Source: Gimesia algae
GTDB taxonomy: Bacteria; Planctomycetota; Planctomycetia; Planctomycetales; Planctomycetaceae
Direction: 5' to 3'
DNA: 64,000 nucleotides
Assembly (NCBI RefSeq): GCF_007746795.1
Contig: NZ_CP036343.1
Location: forward strand, 5,555,357 to 5,619,356
The position numbers and the translations under genes are program-made. Of the stretch, positions 33,257 through 42,487 are shown piece after piece; the first letter of the stretch is position 1, and each line of letters begins with the position of its first letter. A model generated the notes under the pieces. That model did no database searches. It was not told the origin of the DNA and worked only from the letters and a program-made list of their open reading frames with translations.

Positions 33257-33571
33257 TCATTTGTCAGGGACTTCCAGGCGGCAGCAGCCGAAGTCGAGAT
33301 GCTGTTTCCCGGCTTTGCTGACGGCTGAGACTTCCGGATGCAGATTGTAGACTACGAAGCGGCCTTCCTTGCGTTTGGTCACCAGTTTCGCATGATACAG
33401 AATTCCCAGATGATGAGAGACATTGACGACCTCTTCTTCCAGTTGTTCGGCGATATCACTGACAGCCCGCTCACCATCTCGCAGCAGATCAATAATTCGC
33501 AGACGAATGGGTTCTCCCAGCGCTTTTAATTTCTCTGCACACAAGTCGGACTGGAGCCGATCTTTAGACAT
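33257..33571 (-). CDS. ArsR-family transcriptional regulator (second in window)
   Basis: A 104-residue winged-helix repressor. The HTH core is LGEPIRLRIIDLLRDGERAVSDIAEQLEE and VNVSHHLGILYHAKLV. A Cys pair in DFGCCRLEVP close to the C-terminus could bind metal, thiol or sense redox/NO. It is only weakly similar to the arsR of this window. ATG 33571 gives the usual family length; an in-frame ORF extends to 33646 but the added residues have no family match. It probably controls itself and the DUF488 gene; the nor operon converges on it. Confidence 0.82.
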   Translation of the reverse strand: MSKDRLQSDLCAEKLKALGEPIRLRIIDLLRDGERAVSDIAEQLEEEVVNVSHHLGILYHAKLVTKRKEGRFVVYNLHPEVSAVSKAGKQHLDFGCCRLEVPDK

Positions 33572-33881
33572 AACTTTACCATCGCCCGCAAAATGAAAGA
33601 TCTCCCCCGTTCCTTCGACCAGCTGAATTGCCCAGGCAATCCGCATTCGCGGGGAATTCGACTCAGATTATATCAAAAAACTCGCGTCTGGACAGCTCCA
33701 GAAAATTGTTCATTTTTTGTTTCATTCACAATTCGCGTATTTTCCCAGTACTGTCCATGTAAATGAGTCACATCAGGATACTCTTCACTCATAATATCAT
33801 GATTTTCAGGGCTTATTATTTCTAATTCCGATACCATAATACATTAAATTTTCTTCCTGAATAAAACGGACATCAACTGAA
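33572..33881. other. Intergenic region between divergent ArsR-type and TspO genes
   Basis: 310 bases, AT-rich near the TspO gene, with no supported gene, RNA or repeat. It should contain both divergent promoters; no clear ArsR-type palindrome was found, so the operator of the second ArsR is not identified. Confidence 0.45.
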
Positions 33882-34283
33882 ATGAACTGGCTCGACTGGT
33901 ACAACACACTTTCCAAACCCGACTGGACTCCAGAACCGTCAACAATCAGTCTGATCTGGCAGATTTTATATCCGATTATCCTGATCTCATTTGGATACGT
34001 ATTTATCCAAGTGGGAAAAGGATCTATTCCCAAAGTGAAAGCGATCCCCTTTGTGATCAACTTGATCGCAAATCTGAGTTTTACGCCTCTGTTGTTCGGG
34101 CTCAGAAACTTACCACTGGCAACTCTGGATATTCTGATAGTCTGGTTTAGCATTCTCTGGATGGCTTTCTCGATCTGGCGTCATTCCCGTTGGGTGGCAT
34201 TCGCTCAGGTCCCCTATTTCATCTGGGTTTCGATCGCTACCCTGCTGCAGATCAGTATCACTTATCTGAACTGGAAAGTCTGA
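33882..34283 (+). CDS. tspO: TspO/MBR family membrane protein
   Basis: A 133-residue protein with five hydrophobic helices and a high Trp content. The start WYNTLSKPDWTPEPSTISLIWQILYP has the TspO signature (W-Y-x2-L-x-KP-x-W-x-P). The family binds porphyrins, haem and hydrophobic ligands and modulates tetrapyrrole or stress responses. The C-terminus is short. The following uvsE gene starts five bases after the stop, so the two may be co-transcribed. Confidence 0.85.
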   Translation: MNWLDWYNTLSKPDWTPEPSTISLIWQILYPIILISFGYVFIQVGKGSIPKVKAIPFVINLIANLSFTPLLFGLRNLPLATLDILIVWFSILWMAFSIWRHSRWVAFAQVPYFIWVSIATLLQISITYLNWKV

Positions 34284-34287
34284 GTCT

Positions 34288-35205
34288 TTGAAGAACCCCG
34301 CTAACACCTCAAATAAAATTCGTCTGGGACTCTGCTGCCAGTTTCTGGAGGAGCCGATCAAATTTCGTAATACCACCGTCAAAGCCAGCAGCCAGATGGA
34401 ACGTACCGCGGCGCTGGAAAAACTGGCGCGGCTCTGCAGGGAAAACGCACTGGCACTTCAGTCCTCGCTCGGATTCTGTGCTTCGCATGGCATCGGCTGC
34501 TTTCGCATTAACAGTCAGATTCTGCCTTTAAAAACGCATCCGGAATGCGGTTACGAGATGAGCGACCTGCCTGAAGGAGAAGAAATTGTCGAGCTCTTTC
34601 TGGAATGTGGTACGTTTGCCCGCGAACATGACATTCGCACCTGTTTTCATCCGGATCAGTTCGTGGTGCTCAATTCTCCCCGTCCGGATGTAGTCACACG
34701 TTCCATTGCGGAACTGGAATATCAGTCTGAAGTAGCAGAATGGGTGAAGGCAGACGTTGTCAACATTCATGGCGGCGGAGGATACGGCGATAAACCAGAG
34801 GCGATCAAACGCTTCGCCAAAAATCTGAAGCGTCTGTCCAACCGCGTACGTAGTCGCCTGACGGTCGAGAACGACGACAAGACTTATACCCCCTCTGATC
34901 TGCTCCCCTTGTGTCAGGAAACAGGAATCCCCCTGGTTTACGATGCCCATCATCACCGCTGTCTGCCTGATGACCTTTCCATCGAAGCAGCGACCGCAGC
35001 GGCGTTGACAACCTGGAACCGCGAGCCCCTGTTTCACATCTCCAGTCCCCGCGAAGGCTGGCAAGGCCCCAAGCCAAATCGGCATCATGATTTCATCGAT
35101 ATCCAGGATTTTCCCCACTGCTGGGAAGAACTTAAACTAACAGTGGAAGTGGAAGCCAAAGCGAAAGAGCAGGCCGTGCTGAAACTGAGAAAAGCACTAC
35201 GTTGA
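34288..35205 (+). CDS. uvsE: UV damage endonuclease UvsE (UVDE)
   Basis: A 305-residue TIM-barrel endonuclease of the UVDE family. The core shows RLGLCCQF, FCASHGIGCFRINSQILPL, RTCFHPDQFVVL, DVVNIHGGGGYGDK, LTVENDDKTY and YDAHHHRC, which provide the His, Glu and Asp metal ligands. It nicks DNA 5' to UV photoproducts, an alternative to nucleotide excision repair. Translation probably begins at TTG 34288 directly after tspO, with GGAAAG about 12 bases upstream. Its end overlaps the convergent membrane-protein gene by nine bases. Confidence 0.9.
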   Translation: MKNPANTSNKIRLGLCCQFLEEPIKFRNTTVKASSQMERTAALEKLARLCRENALALQSSLGFCASHGIGCFRINSQILPLKTHPECGYEMSDLPEGEEIVELFLECGTFAREHDIRTCFHPDQFVVLNSPRPDVVTRSIAELEYQSEVAEWVKADVVNIHGGGGYGDKPEAIKRFAKNLKRLSNRVRSRLTVENDDKTYTPSDLLPLCQETGIPLVYDAHHHRCLPDDLSIEAATAAALTTWNREPLFHISSPREGWQGPKPNRHHDFIDIQDFPHCWEELKLTVEVEAKAKEQAVLKLRKALR

Positions 35206-35589
35206 CGAGGAATCTGATTTTTTCCGGTTATAAAAAAGCCCCAGGCTGATCAGAAATATCAGCCACTCGCCGACCGCCAGTGAATAGGTCATCGATGCGA
35301 TTTCTTCAAATATCACAAAGCCGGTGCTACGGAACAACACCAGACAGCCATGCACAATGATGCACACGATCAGTGAATAACGTGTGACACCAGGCTGCCA
35401 GAGCGGCCACAGAAAGATGATTCCCAGCGCCAGTTCCAGTCCGCCGTAAACAACCAGAAATTCAGACTGGCCGGAACCAGATTCAAGTATAAAGCCGACC
35501 GAACGTGAGGCCGAAGCGGGATCCACGCTACACCAGAGTGCCAGCAGGAGATAGACCAGACCCACAACTGTCAGAAATATTCGAGTCAT
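35197..35589 (-). CDS. Four-helix membrane protein (DoxX/DUF4345-like)
   Basis: A 130-residue membrane protein with four hydrophobic helices and a short basic C-terminus. Its layout (VGLVYLLLALWC, VVYGGLELALG and later helices) resembles DUF4345/DoxX-type proteins, but the match is weak. ATG 35589 has GGAG seven bases upstream and is preferred to GTG 35607. The C-terminus overlaps the end of convergent uvsE by nine bases. Function unknown. Confidence 0.6.
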   Translation of the reverse strand: MTRIFLTVVGLVYLLLALWCSVDPASASRSVGFILESGSGQSEFLVVYGGLELALGIIFLWPLWQPGVTRYSLIVCIIVHGCLVLFRSTGFVIFEEIASMTYSLAVGEWLIFLISLGLFYNRKKSDSSST

Positions 35590-35944
35590 CAAGTTCTCCA
35601 GAAACACTGTTTATTGGCTTGATCAGCTTATGAGGATACTCAACCAGATGCGAACAGTCCACATCCGCCCGCCTCATGGCGCCGATCGACTATCTGACCA
35701 GCATGACGGTCTGCAGCACGAGTGGTTACGTTTCACCGGCTTCATCAGTATCGGCAACACCGCTCAATCTGCTGCTGTGGATTGTCGCAGTCGTCATGAT
35801 TCCTGGATCTGTCCAGCAAGGCTCTCTTTTAGTGGTCTGAGTTTTATGCTCTGATATAATGGCACCAGACAAAAGATTGATCTGCCATAGCGATTACGTC
35901 CCCAGCGATACTTTCTTTATATCAACTACCAATACAGGCCAGCA
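35590..35944. other. Intergenic region, with one weak small ORF
   Basis: 355 bases without a convincing gene. A 54-codon frame at 35676-35840 on the plus strand encodes one hydrophobic stretch (NLLLWIVAVVMIPG) and could be a small membrane protein, but it has no clear ribosome binding site and no family, so I do not call it. No repeat, RNA or terminator recognised. Confidence 0.3.
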
Positions 35945-37408
35945 ATGGAAGACAAACTGATCGCCATCTTTCTCGGTTTTTTATTTGGTGGAATGTTTCT
36001 CTTTGTAATGTCCAGAGAACTGTATCGAATGCTGAAGACCCAGTATTCCTCTGCTGCAGAAGGAAACCGTCATTTACGCCAGGGAAACCTGGAAGCGGCC
36101 GTCTCCTCTTTCAGCAAACTAATTGAAAAGCAACCTGATAACGTCGATGCTTACCTGTACCGTTCGAGTGCCTATATTCAGTTGAATCTTCTCGAGCAGG
36201 CACTGGATGACTGCAATACGATTACTGAACTGGCCCCTCAGAATCACTATGCATTCTTAAACCGAGGCGCCATCTATGGGATAATGGATGAAGATGAAAA
36301 ATGCATTAAGGAAATGACCCGCTGCCTGGAACTCATGCCGGACCAGCAAGACGCTTTGAGGAATCGTGCCTATGCATATTCCAGAACGGGAAAGATTGAA
36401 ACGGCGCTGACAGATTTCAACAGGCTGATTGAGCTGGCACCTGACAAGTCTTCCTATTACAGCGAACGGGGAAACTGTTTTCTCTCTCTCCAGAAATATT
36501 CTGAAGCGATTCAGGACTACACGCAGGCACTCCAATGGATCAAAGACTCCTGGGAACTTTACTCCTGGCGTGGCTATTGTTTTGCCAGAATCGGAAAAGA
36601 ACAACAGGCAAATGCAGATTATAAACGTGCCCTTGAGCTCAACCCCTTTGATACAGCCATCAAACAAAATCCCGAAGACATCACCAGTTATCAACAGCGG
36701 GGAAATCTCTATTACGATGCCGGCCAATATCAAAATGCGTTGAACGACTTTTCAAAGTTTGAAGAAACTTCGGAATTAACAGCCGAGATACTGGTCTGCC
36801 GCGGTTACTGCTATCTGAATCTAGGTGAAATATCCCTGGCAAAAGCCGAGTTCCAGAAAGCACACTCTATGAACGCGTATGGAGATGCGATCAAAAAGGA
36901 TCCCTTGAATTCATCCCATTTTCTGGAGCGGGGCTTCCTGAATTATTATCGCGAAGACTATCAGCAGGCACTTCATGATTTTACCCACGCCTGGAAACTG
37001 GGCGAGCAGTCTGAGGAGTTGCTGCCATTTCGGGGGGCAGCTTACATGAAACTGCACGAATACACAAAAGCAAAACAGGATTATGAGACAGCCATTCAGA
37101 ATCATCCGGATTCGCCACATGCTTATAATGGGTTGGCCTGGCTATTGGCAACCTGCCCCGATGAAACGTTTCGCGATGGCAAGCGTTCATTGAAGCTGGC
37201 AAAACGAAATTGCATATTATTGATAACCCCAGAATGGAATGACTTGGGAACGCTGGCTGCAGCTTATGCCGCCACAGGGAATTTTGATGAAGCGGTCCGA
37301 CTGGCGAAAGAATCTCTGGCACTTGCACCGGAACATGAAAAAGCCGATTGCCAGACCCGGCTGGAACACTACGAACATAGTGAACCATATTGCGATTTTG
37401 AAACTTGA
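35945..37408 (+). CDS. Membrane-anchored TPR-repeat protein
   Basis: A 487-residue protein. The first 25 residues form a membrane helix; the rest consists of about ten tetratricopeptide repeats with the usual A-x2-D-Y/F-x-KA-L-E-L-P pattern (for example AIQDYTQALQWI, ALNDFSKFEE, KQDYETAIQNHPD). The final segment (AYNGLAWLLATCPDETFRDGKRSLKLA) is a pattern frequent in planctomycete TPR proteins. TPRs mediate protein-protein contacts; the partner is unknown. Confidence 0.85.
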   Translation: MEDKLIAIFLGFLFGGMFLFVMSRELYRMLKTQYSSAAEGNRHLRQGNLEAAVSSFSKLIEKQPDNVDAYLYRSSAYIQLNLLEQALDDCNTITELAPQNHYAFLNRGAIYGIMDEDEKCIKEMTRCLELMPDQQDALRNRAYAYSRTGKIETALTDFNRLIELAPDKSSYYSERGNCFLSLQKYSEAIQDYTQALQWIKDSWELYSWRGYCFARIGKEQQANADYKRALELNPFDTAIKQNPEDITSYQQRGNLYYDAGQYQNALNDFSKFEETSELTAEILVCRGYCYLNLGEISLAKAEFQKAHSMNAYGDAIKKDPLNSSHFLERGFLNYYREDYQQALHDFTHAWKLGEQSEELLPFRGAAYMKLHEYTKAKQDYETAIQNHPDSPHAYNGLAWLLATCPDETFRDGKRSLKLAKRNCILLITPEWNDLGTLAAAYAATGNFDEAVRLAKESLALAPEHEKADCQTRLEHYEHSEPYCDFET

Positions 37409-37532
37409 TTCAACGTCAGCCGGCCCATCGTCTGGTTCCACCAGTTGCGATCACTCTCCAGAAATGCTATGAAGCCCGTTCCCTGATCAAATTCTCTCAT
37501 ATGTATTATTTCAGCAAGGATGCTCATGCGCC

Positions 37533-38207
37533 ATGAGTGCAAACACGTTTTCTCCCGGCCCCACACCCGACACCGTCAAAGCCGCTGATGGTACGATTCA
37601 CACAATCCCTACCGGCTGGTCTCTATTACCTCCCGGAGACGCCGGTCTGACCCGGCGGGTCAAGGCAGCCGGCGAATACTGGAGTGTACAGGAAAAGAAA
37701 GGACGGCGGACCTTTTCCCAGGGTATCTGGGCACCCGGGGAAACGATCGAACAACTACGAAAGACACTGGAGGCGGAACGCGACACCCCTGCGTATGCGA
37801 AAAAGCAGGCTGCCGCTGCAGAGCGACGCGAAAAACAGCAGGCCGAATATGTGGAGGACTTCAACGGCTCAGTCCTCAATTTCCTGGCGTTTCACCCGTC
37901 TCACGGAGAACTTGCACAACAGCTCGCGCAAGCCATCACTACACACGCAACTCCGGTCGGCAGTGGTACCGTGGCACGTACAAAACGCATCCCCGTAGAA
38001 CAACGGGCGGAAGCCGCCGTCATCGCCTGGATGCGACATCAGACAACGGCTTATGATTCGATGAAAATCCCGCGTGTCAAAGGCAAACGCCGCGAAGTCA
38101 GGCGCATGCTGGCACAACGCTCGAAAGAACTGTTAAACCACTATCGATGCCAGTCCACAGCCCCCGCAAGCTGCCCATTACAACAGGCGCTTTCCGAGAA
38201 TATCTGA
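37533..38207 (+). CDS. DUF2293 domain protein
   Basis: A 224-residue basic protein. Residues about 105-195 hold DUF2293: VLNFLAFHPSHGELAQQLA, the VGSGTVARTKRIPVEQRAEAAV block and AWMRHQTTAYDSM. The strong run of Arg/Lys around RVKGKRREVRRMLAQRS suggests nucleic acid binding. The N-terminal part (GWSLLPPGDAGLTRRVKAAG) is a second conserved segment with unknown role. A similar protein is present in many bacteria and fungi with no known function. Confidence 0.8.
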   Translation: MSANTFSPGPTPDTVKAADGTIHTIPTGWSLLPPGDAGLTRRVKAAGEYWSVQEKKGRRTFSQGIWAPGETIEQLRKTLEAERDTPAYAKKQAAAAERREKQQAEYVEDFNGSVLNFLAFHPSHGELAQQLAQAITTHATPVGSGTVARTKRIPVEQRAEAAVIAWMRHQTTAYDSMKIPRVKGKRREVRRMLAQRSKELLNHYRCQSTAPASCPLQQALSENI

Positions 38208-38353
38208 GTTTCGACAAGTGACTCAGCCAATCGTCTTAATCGAGCTTTTCAGTAAGCATTCCTTCTGAGATCCTTTCAGGCGTGGCCCTTTGCAGGGTAT
38301 CATAGAGATATGGGTCATTTAACTTCATCCTCGATTCGCAGGGAGATTTTTTC

Positions 38354-39385
38354 ATGTACAAGCAACAGCTGATCGATACCGCCAATTCACTGGTAGCCGA
38401 TGACAAAGGCCTGCTGGCGATGGATGAAAGCACTCCGACCTGTCATAAACGCTTCGAAAAACTGGGGATTCCTCAGACTCAGGAATACCGTTTCGCTTAC
38501 CGCTCATTAATTGCGACGACGCCCGGTCTCAGTGAATCGATCAGTGGTGCCATTCTCTATGACGAAACCATCCGACAGCAGACTTCAGACGGAACACCTC
38601 TTGTGAGTGTGCTGATGAATTGTGGCATCATTCCCGGCATCAAAGTGGACGCGGGTGCAAAGGCCCTGGCGGGTCATCCGGGAGAAAAAGTAACAGAAGG
38701 GCTGGACGGTTTGCGGGATCGACTGGCGGAATATGCGCAACTGGGCGCCCGCTTCGCTAAATGGCGGGCCGTGATAACCATCGGCCCAGGACTGCCAACA
38801 CCAGGCTGTTATGCGGCGAATGCCCATGGGTTGGCCCGTTATGCAGCCCTGTGTCAGGAGGCGGGACTGGTCCCCATCGTAGAACCGGAAGTTCTGATGG
38901 ATGGAAAACACACTCTGGCGCGCTGTTTTGAAGTCACTGAAGAAGCCTTACAAACCGTCTTCCAGCAGTTGTATCAACAGCGCGTCCTGCTCGAAGGCAT
39001 GATTCTGAAACCGAACATGATCGTGCCGGGACTGGATTGTCCGAACCAGGAATCCGTCGAAGAGGTGGCAGCTGCCACCATCGAATGTTTTGAGCACACT
39101 GTGCCTGCTGCCGTACCAGGAGTGGCGTTCCTGTCAGGTGGCCAGTCCAGCGAACTGGCTTCCGCCCGCCTGAATGCCATGAATGTGAAATATAAATCTC
39201 AAGTTCCCTGGGCATTGGCTTTTTCGTTTGCGAGAGCCATTCAACAGCCGGCAATGGAGCTCTGGGCGGGTAAAGCGGAAAACACTGAAGCAGCTCAGAA
39301 AGCGCTGTATCATCGTGCCAAATGCAATCGCGAAGCCCGCCGTGGCGAATACGATCCTCAAATCGATGCAGTCGATGCATCCTGA
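38354..39385 (+). CDS. Class I fructose-bisphosphate aldolase
   Basis: A 343-residue class I aldolase, the Schiff-base type. Key segments are GLLAMDEST, YRFAYRSLIATTPGL, IPGIKVDAGAKAL, and VLLEGMILKPNMIVPG with the Schiff-base Lys219, then FLSGGQSSELASARLNAMN. It splits or forms fructose 1,6-bisphosphate in glycolysis/gluconeogenesis. It is a single gene, not in a visible operon; the next gene is 43 bases downstream. No class II aldolase is nearby. Confidence 0.93.
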   Translation: MYKQQLIDTANSLVADDKGLLAMDESTPTCHKRFEKLGIPQTQEYRFAYRSLIATTPGLSESISGAILYDETIRQQTSDGTPLVSVLMNCGIIPGIKVDAGAKALAGHPGEKVTEGLDGLRDRLAEYAQLGARFAKWRAVITIGPGLPTPGCYAANAHGLARYAALCQEAGLVPIVEPEVLMDGKHTLARCFEVTEEALQTVFQQLYQQRVLLEGMILKPNMIVPGLDCPNQESVEEVAAATIECFEHTVPAAVPGVAFLSGGQSSELASARLNAMNVKYKSQVPWALAFSFARAIQQPAMELWAGKAENTEAAQKALYHRAKCNREARRGEYDPQIDAVDAS

Positions 39386-39428
39386 CTTCACATCACAGCG
39401 AGTTAAACAGTCAATAGGAAGCACTCTC

Positions 39429-39644
39429 ATGAAAACGGGCCATTATCGTCATTATAAAGGTAACGACTACACAGTGATCGGCGTGGCGCGGCACAGTGAA
39501 ACAGATGAAGAACTGGTCGTGTATCGCCCGGAATATGGTGAGCGGGAGCTCTGGGTGCGTCCAAAAACAATGTTTCTGGAGTCTGTTGATGTGAATGGAG
39601 AACTGGTACCTCGCTTTGCCTATCTCCATCCTATAGAAGAGTAA
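39429..39644 (+). CDS. DUF1653 protein
   Basis: A 71-residue protein of the DUF1653 family, with the pattern GHYRHYKGNDYTVIGVARHSETDEELVVYRPEYGE split over the first half, and LWVRPKTMFLE. AGGAAG lies about ten bases before ATG 39429. The longer in-frame ORF starting inside the aldolase gene is rejected. Function unknown; the small beta-rich fold is often a stand-alone protein. Confidence 0.85.
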   Translation: MKTGHYRHYKGNDYTVIGVARHSETDEELVVYRPEYGERELWVRPKTMFLESVDVNGELVPRFAYLHPIEE

Positions 39645-39666
39645 ACAACTTTCCACGCAAACGACT

Positions 39667-39849
39667 TCACTCACCGGCAGCCCAGATTCGTACGTCACCG
39701 TCTGGTTCTACCTGTAAATGAATGACATTGGGGTGACAGCAGACAGGGCAGTCTTCAACATATTCCTGCTCAGTGCCAGCGGTTAGATCAACGGGAATCA
39801 CGATTTCCTCGCCACAAGCGTCACAGATATAACTGGCTTCTTCCTGCAT
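39667..39849 (-). CDS. CPXCG-motif cysteine-rich zinc-ribbon protein
   Basis: A 60-residue CPXCG-type protein: CDACG near the N-terminus and CPVCC later give four zinc ligands. ATG 39849 has AGGAGG five bases upstream, better spaced than the adjacent ATG 39852 (two bases). Convergent with the DUF1653 gene. The family is small and uncharacterised but widespread in proteobacteria and planctomycetes. Confidence 0.8.
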   Translation of the reverse strand: MQEEASYICDACGEEIVIPVDLTAGTEQEYVEDCPVCCHPNVIHLQVEPDGDVRIWAAGE

Positions 39850-40015
39850 CATTTCCTCCTGAAAATGTATTCTACCATATTCGGGGCGATGTGGGTATAA
39901 TGACTTTAGTCCTACCTGACTGTCGCTGTCTCCCTATGACTGAAGGCAGCCTGATGATCTGACAGGACTATCATTTCAGGATAATATTTACTTCAAGAAA
40001 GTGGAGCATTGCCAG

Positions 40016-40240
40016 ATGGCAAAAAATAAAATACAGAAAAAGAAGGATCGGGAAAAGCGGGTCGCCAAGAAGAAACTGGCCGAGAAAGCTACGCGTGTGG
40101 CTCAGGAAAAAACGACTCAGGAATCAAAGAAACCACTTCCTGAACGCGCCAAGCTGATGCGGTCGGCCGTCCCCAAAGCAGAGAACCCTGCCAATGCCAG
40201 CAAGAAAAACACCTTTACACAGCGACGTACCGGCGGCTGA
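40016..40240 (+). CDS. Small lysine/arginine-rich basic protein
   Basis: A 74-residue protein, almost entirely Lys, Arg, Ala, Glu and Gln in its first half (MAKNKIQKKKDREKRVAKK), predicted as a single helix, followed by a disordered tail ending in RRTGG. The charge suggests nucleic-acid or ribosome binding. ATG 40016 with GGAG nine bases upstream is preferred to GTG 40001. No defined family. Confidence 0.6.
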   Translation: MAKNKIQKKKDREKRVAKKKLAEKATRVAQEKTTQESKKPLPERAKLMRSAVPKAENPANASKKNTFTQRRTGG

Positions 40241-40327
40241 GCTTCTCGATCATGACACATCGGTTGAAATGAAGGCGGTAGCGACGATCAACCAGCTACT
40301 GCCGTTCATTCTGACGGGAGACCGGAC

Positions 40328-40747
40328 GTGCGAGTAATCCTCCCCAACCTGCTATGGATCGGGAATACCCGTGATGTACATGATGTGAAAAATGTGCTGG
40401 ATCTGGGTATCGCGGCTATCATCGATCTGGCTCTGGAAGAACCGGCAGTCACGTTGACCAGGGATATCATTTACTGCCGACTACCTTTAATTGACGGGAC
40501 GGAAAACCAGCCTGTCGTATTAGAAACGGCAGTCAAGACTGTAGCTCGCCTGATCAGGGAAGAGGTTCCGACCCTGGTCGCCTGCAGTGCCGGGATGAGC
40601 CGTTCCCCTGCCATTGTAGCCGCCGCTCTGTCACAGGTTCGCGATACTGATTTTGAAACGGAACTCAAGCAGCTGGCAGAAAATCATCCCAGTGATGTCG
40701 CACCGGGGCTGTGGAATGATCTGCAGGAATTGCTGCAGGAAAAATAG
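40328..40747 (+). CDS. Dual-specificity/tyrosine-type protein phosphatase
   Basis: A 139-residue phosphatase of the Cys-based dual-specificity class. The signature is VACSAGMSRSPAI with catalytic Cys86 and Arg92; the general acid is likely Asp56 in LPLIDGTEN. It lacks a membrane segment. Translation starts at GTG 40328. Bacterial members act on phosphotyrosine, phosphoserine or non-protein substrates; the target here is unknown. Confidence 0.85.
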   Translation: MRVILPNLLWIGNTRDVHDVKNVLDLGIAAIIDLALEEPAVTLTRDIIYCRLPLIDGTENQPVVLETAVKTVARLIREEVPTLVACSAGMSRSPAIVAAALSQVRDTDFETELKQLAENHPSDVAPGLWNDLQELLQEK

Positions 40748-40768
40748 CAAACGGCCAGACTTTCAAAA

Positions 40769-42487
40769 TCAGGCATTGATCATGGAAGTGGCGTTCCACT
40801 TGCCGGAGAGTATCGATTCTTCGATCTCATTTCCGCTAATTGGTTTCGAGTAAAAATATCCCTGACCCAGTCGGCACCCCAATCCCTGCAGGAGTTGCAA
40901 CTGTTCGATATTTTCGATGCCTTCTCCAATCACTTCCAGTCCCAGTTTTTCAGCCAGGATGATCAGAGCATGAATCAACAGTACTTCGCGGTCTCGATCG
41001 GACCGTTTGATAAACTCCCGATCCAGTTTCAACACATCGATGGGAAAGTCACACAGGCAGGATAAGGATGAGTAACCGGTACCGAAGTCATCGACATCCA
41101 GTTTGACCCCCAGCTTCTTCAAGTCATTCAAGGTTTCAATGGAAGCCTCGCGGTCATGCATAATAATGCTTTCCGTCACTTCGAGATGCAGACATTTCGC
41201 CGGAATCTTATGTTTTGCCAAAGCTTCCGCGACAATGGAAACCAACGTCGGATGCTCCAGCTGTTTTCGCGACACATTCACATGCAGATTCTCTGGTGCC
41301 CGCGATCCCAGTGTTTTACGCCAGTCTGCCAGCTGCCGGCAGGCTTCATCCACTACAAAATTGCCGATAGGAATAATCATGTCCATTTCTTCTGCGACAG
41401 AAATGAATTCATCGGGGGGAATCATACCGCATTCGGGATGGAACCAGCGGATCAAAGCCTCGACACCTCGTAACTCGCCTGATTCCAGATCAATTATGGG
41501 TTGATAAAACAGTTTCAGTTCGTCCCGTGTAATAACATCGCGCAGCTGATTTTCAATATAAAGTCTTTTTTGTGCTTTATCACGCAAGACTCGATCGAAA
41601 ACAATAGGACGGTCCTGCTTGGCTGCTTTGGCTTCATACATGGCGAGGTCCGCATCGCTCAGCATTTCGCTGGCGGTCTCGGAACGATGTTCGCTGGTCA
41701 CAATGCCAATGCTGGCGCTGGAATAAATGGTGTATCCGCCGAGGATATAAGGCCGCGCTAAAGTTTCCAGCAGGCGATTCGCTACCAGAATGGCGTCATC
41801 CGGAGAGTGTAGATTTTCGAGCAGCACGACAAATTCGTCGCCCCCCAGTCGCGCGGCCTGAATCGTATCGGAGGCCCGAACCGTTTTACGAAGCCGGTCG
41901 GCAATCGCCTCCAGCAGTTTATCGCCGACATCGTGTCCCAGACTGTCATTGATGAGTTTGAAGCGATCAAAATCCATAAACAACAACGCAAAATGCTTAC
42001 CGGATTTACGATCAATGACCTTCTGAATAGACTCCAGAATCGAAACCCGATTAGGGAGTCCCGTCAGTGGATCATGGTGTGCCAGATGCTGCAGTCGCTG
42101 CATCAATCGCTTCTGCTCACTGATATCAATCCGCAGTGCCAGATAGCCGTCGATCTTTCCCTGCTCATCAAACATGGGGACGATCGTGGTATTTACCCAG
42201 TACAGACGGCCGTTTTTAGCTTTGTTACAGATCTCTCCCCGCCATGTTTTGCCGCGGCGGATAGTGCGATACATTTCGCGAAAAAATTCGTTGGAATGCT
42301 GATCGGATCGCAAAATACAATGGTCAGCGCCAATCAGCTCGTCCCGGGTATAACCTGAGATCTGACAAAAGTTATCATTGACGTCGAGGATCTTTCCCTT
42401 CGTGTCGTTGATGGCCACAATACCAGCTTCATCAACGGCATCACGGAATGCCTGCAGATAGCTTAATTCTGAATGAACGTCAGTCAC
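40769..42487 (-). CDS. PAS-GGDEF-EAL cyclic-di-GMP signalling protein
   Basis: A 572-residue cytoplasmic protein with a PAS/PAC sensor (about 10-125, including GYTRDELIG), a GGDEF domain with intact GGDEF at 215-219 and an EAL domain with the EAL motif at 343-345 and the conserved DDFGTGYSSL loop. Both catalytic motifs look intact, so it could make or degrade cyclic di-GMP, with one activity often dominant. The start is GTG 42487. No membrane helix is present, so it is a soluble sensor, perhaps of oxygen or redox ligands through the PAS domain. Confidence 0.92.
   Translation of the reverse strand: MTDVHSELSYLQAFRDAVDEAGIVAINDTKGKILDVNDNFCQISGYTRDELIGADHCILRSDQHSNEFFREMYRTIRRGKTWRGEICNKAKNGRLYWVNTTIVPMFDEQGKIDGYLALRIDISEQKRLMQRLQHLAHHDPLTGLPNRVSILESIQKVIDRKSGKHFALLFMDFDRFKLINDSLGHDVGDKLLEAIADRLRKTVRASDTIQAARLGGDEFVVLLENLHSPDDAILVANRLLETLARPYILGGYTIYSSASIGIVTSEHRSETASEMLSDADLAMYEAKAAKQDRPIVFDRVLRDKAQKRLYIENQLRDVITRDELKLFYQPIIDLESGELRGVEALIRWFHPECGMIPPDEFISVAEEMDMIIPIGNFVVDEACRQLADWRKTLGSRAPENLHVNVSRKQLEHPTLVSIVAEALAKHKIPAKCLHLEVTESIIMHDREASIETLNDLKKLGVKLDVDDFGTGYSSLSCLCDFPIDVLKLDREFIKRSDRDREVLLIHALIILAEKLGLEVIGEGIENIEQLQLLQGLGCRLGQGYFYSKPISGNEIEESILSGKWNATSMINA

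Noticed and set aside
35676-35840. 54-codon ORF with one hydrophobic segment
   Set aside because: No clear ribosome binding site or homology; too weak to call as a gene.
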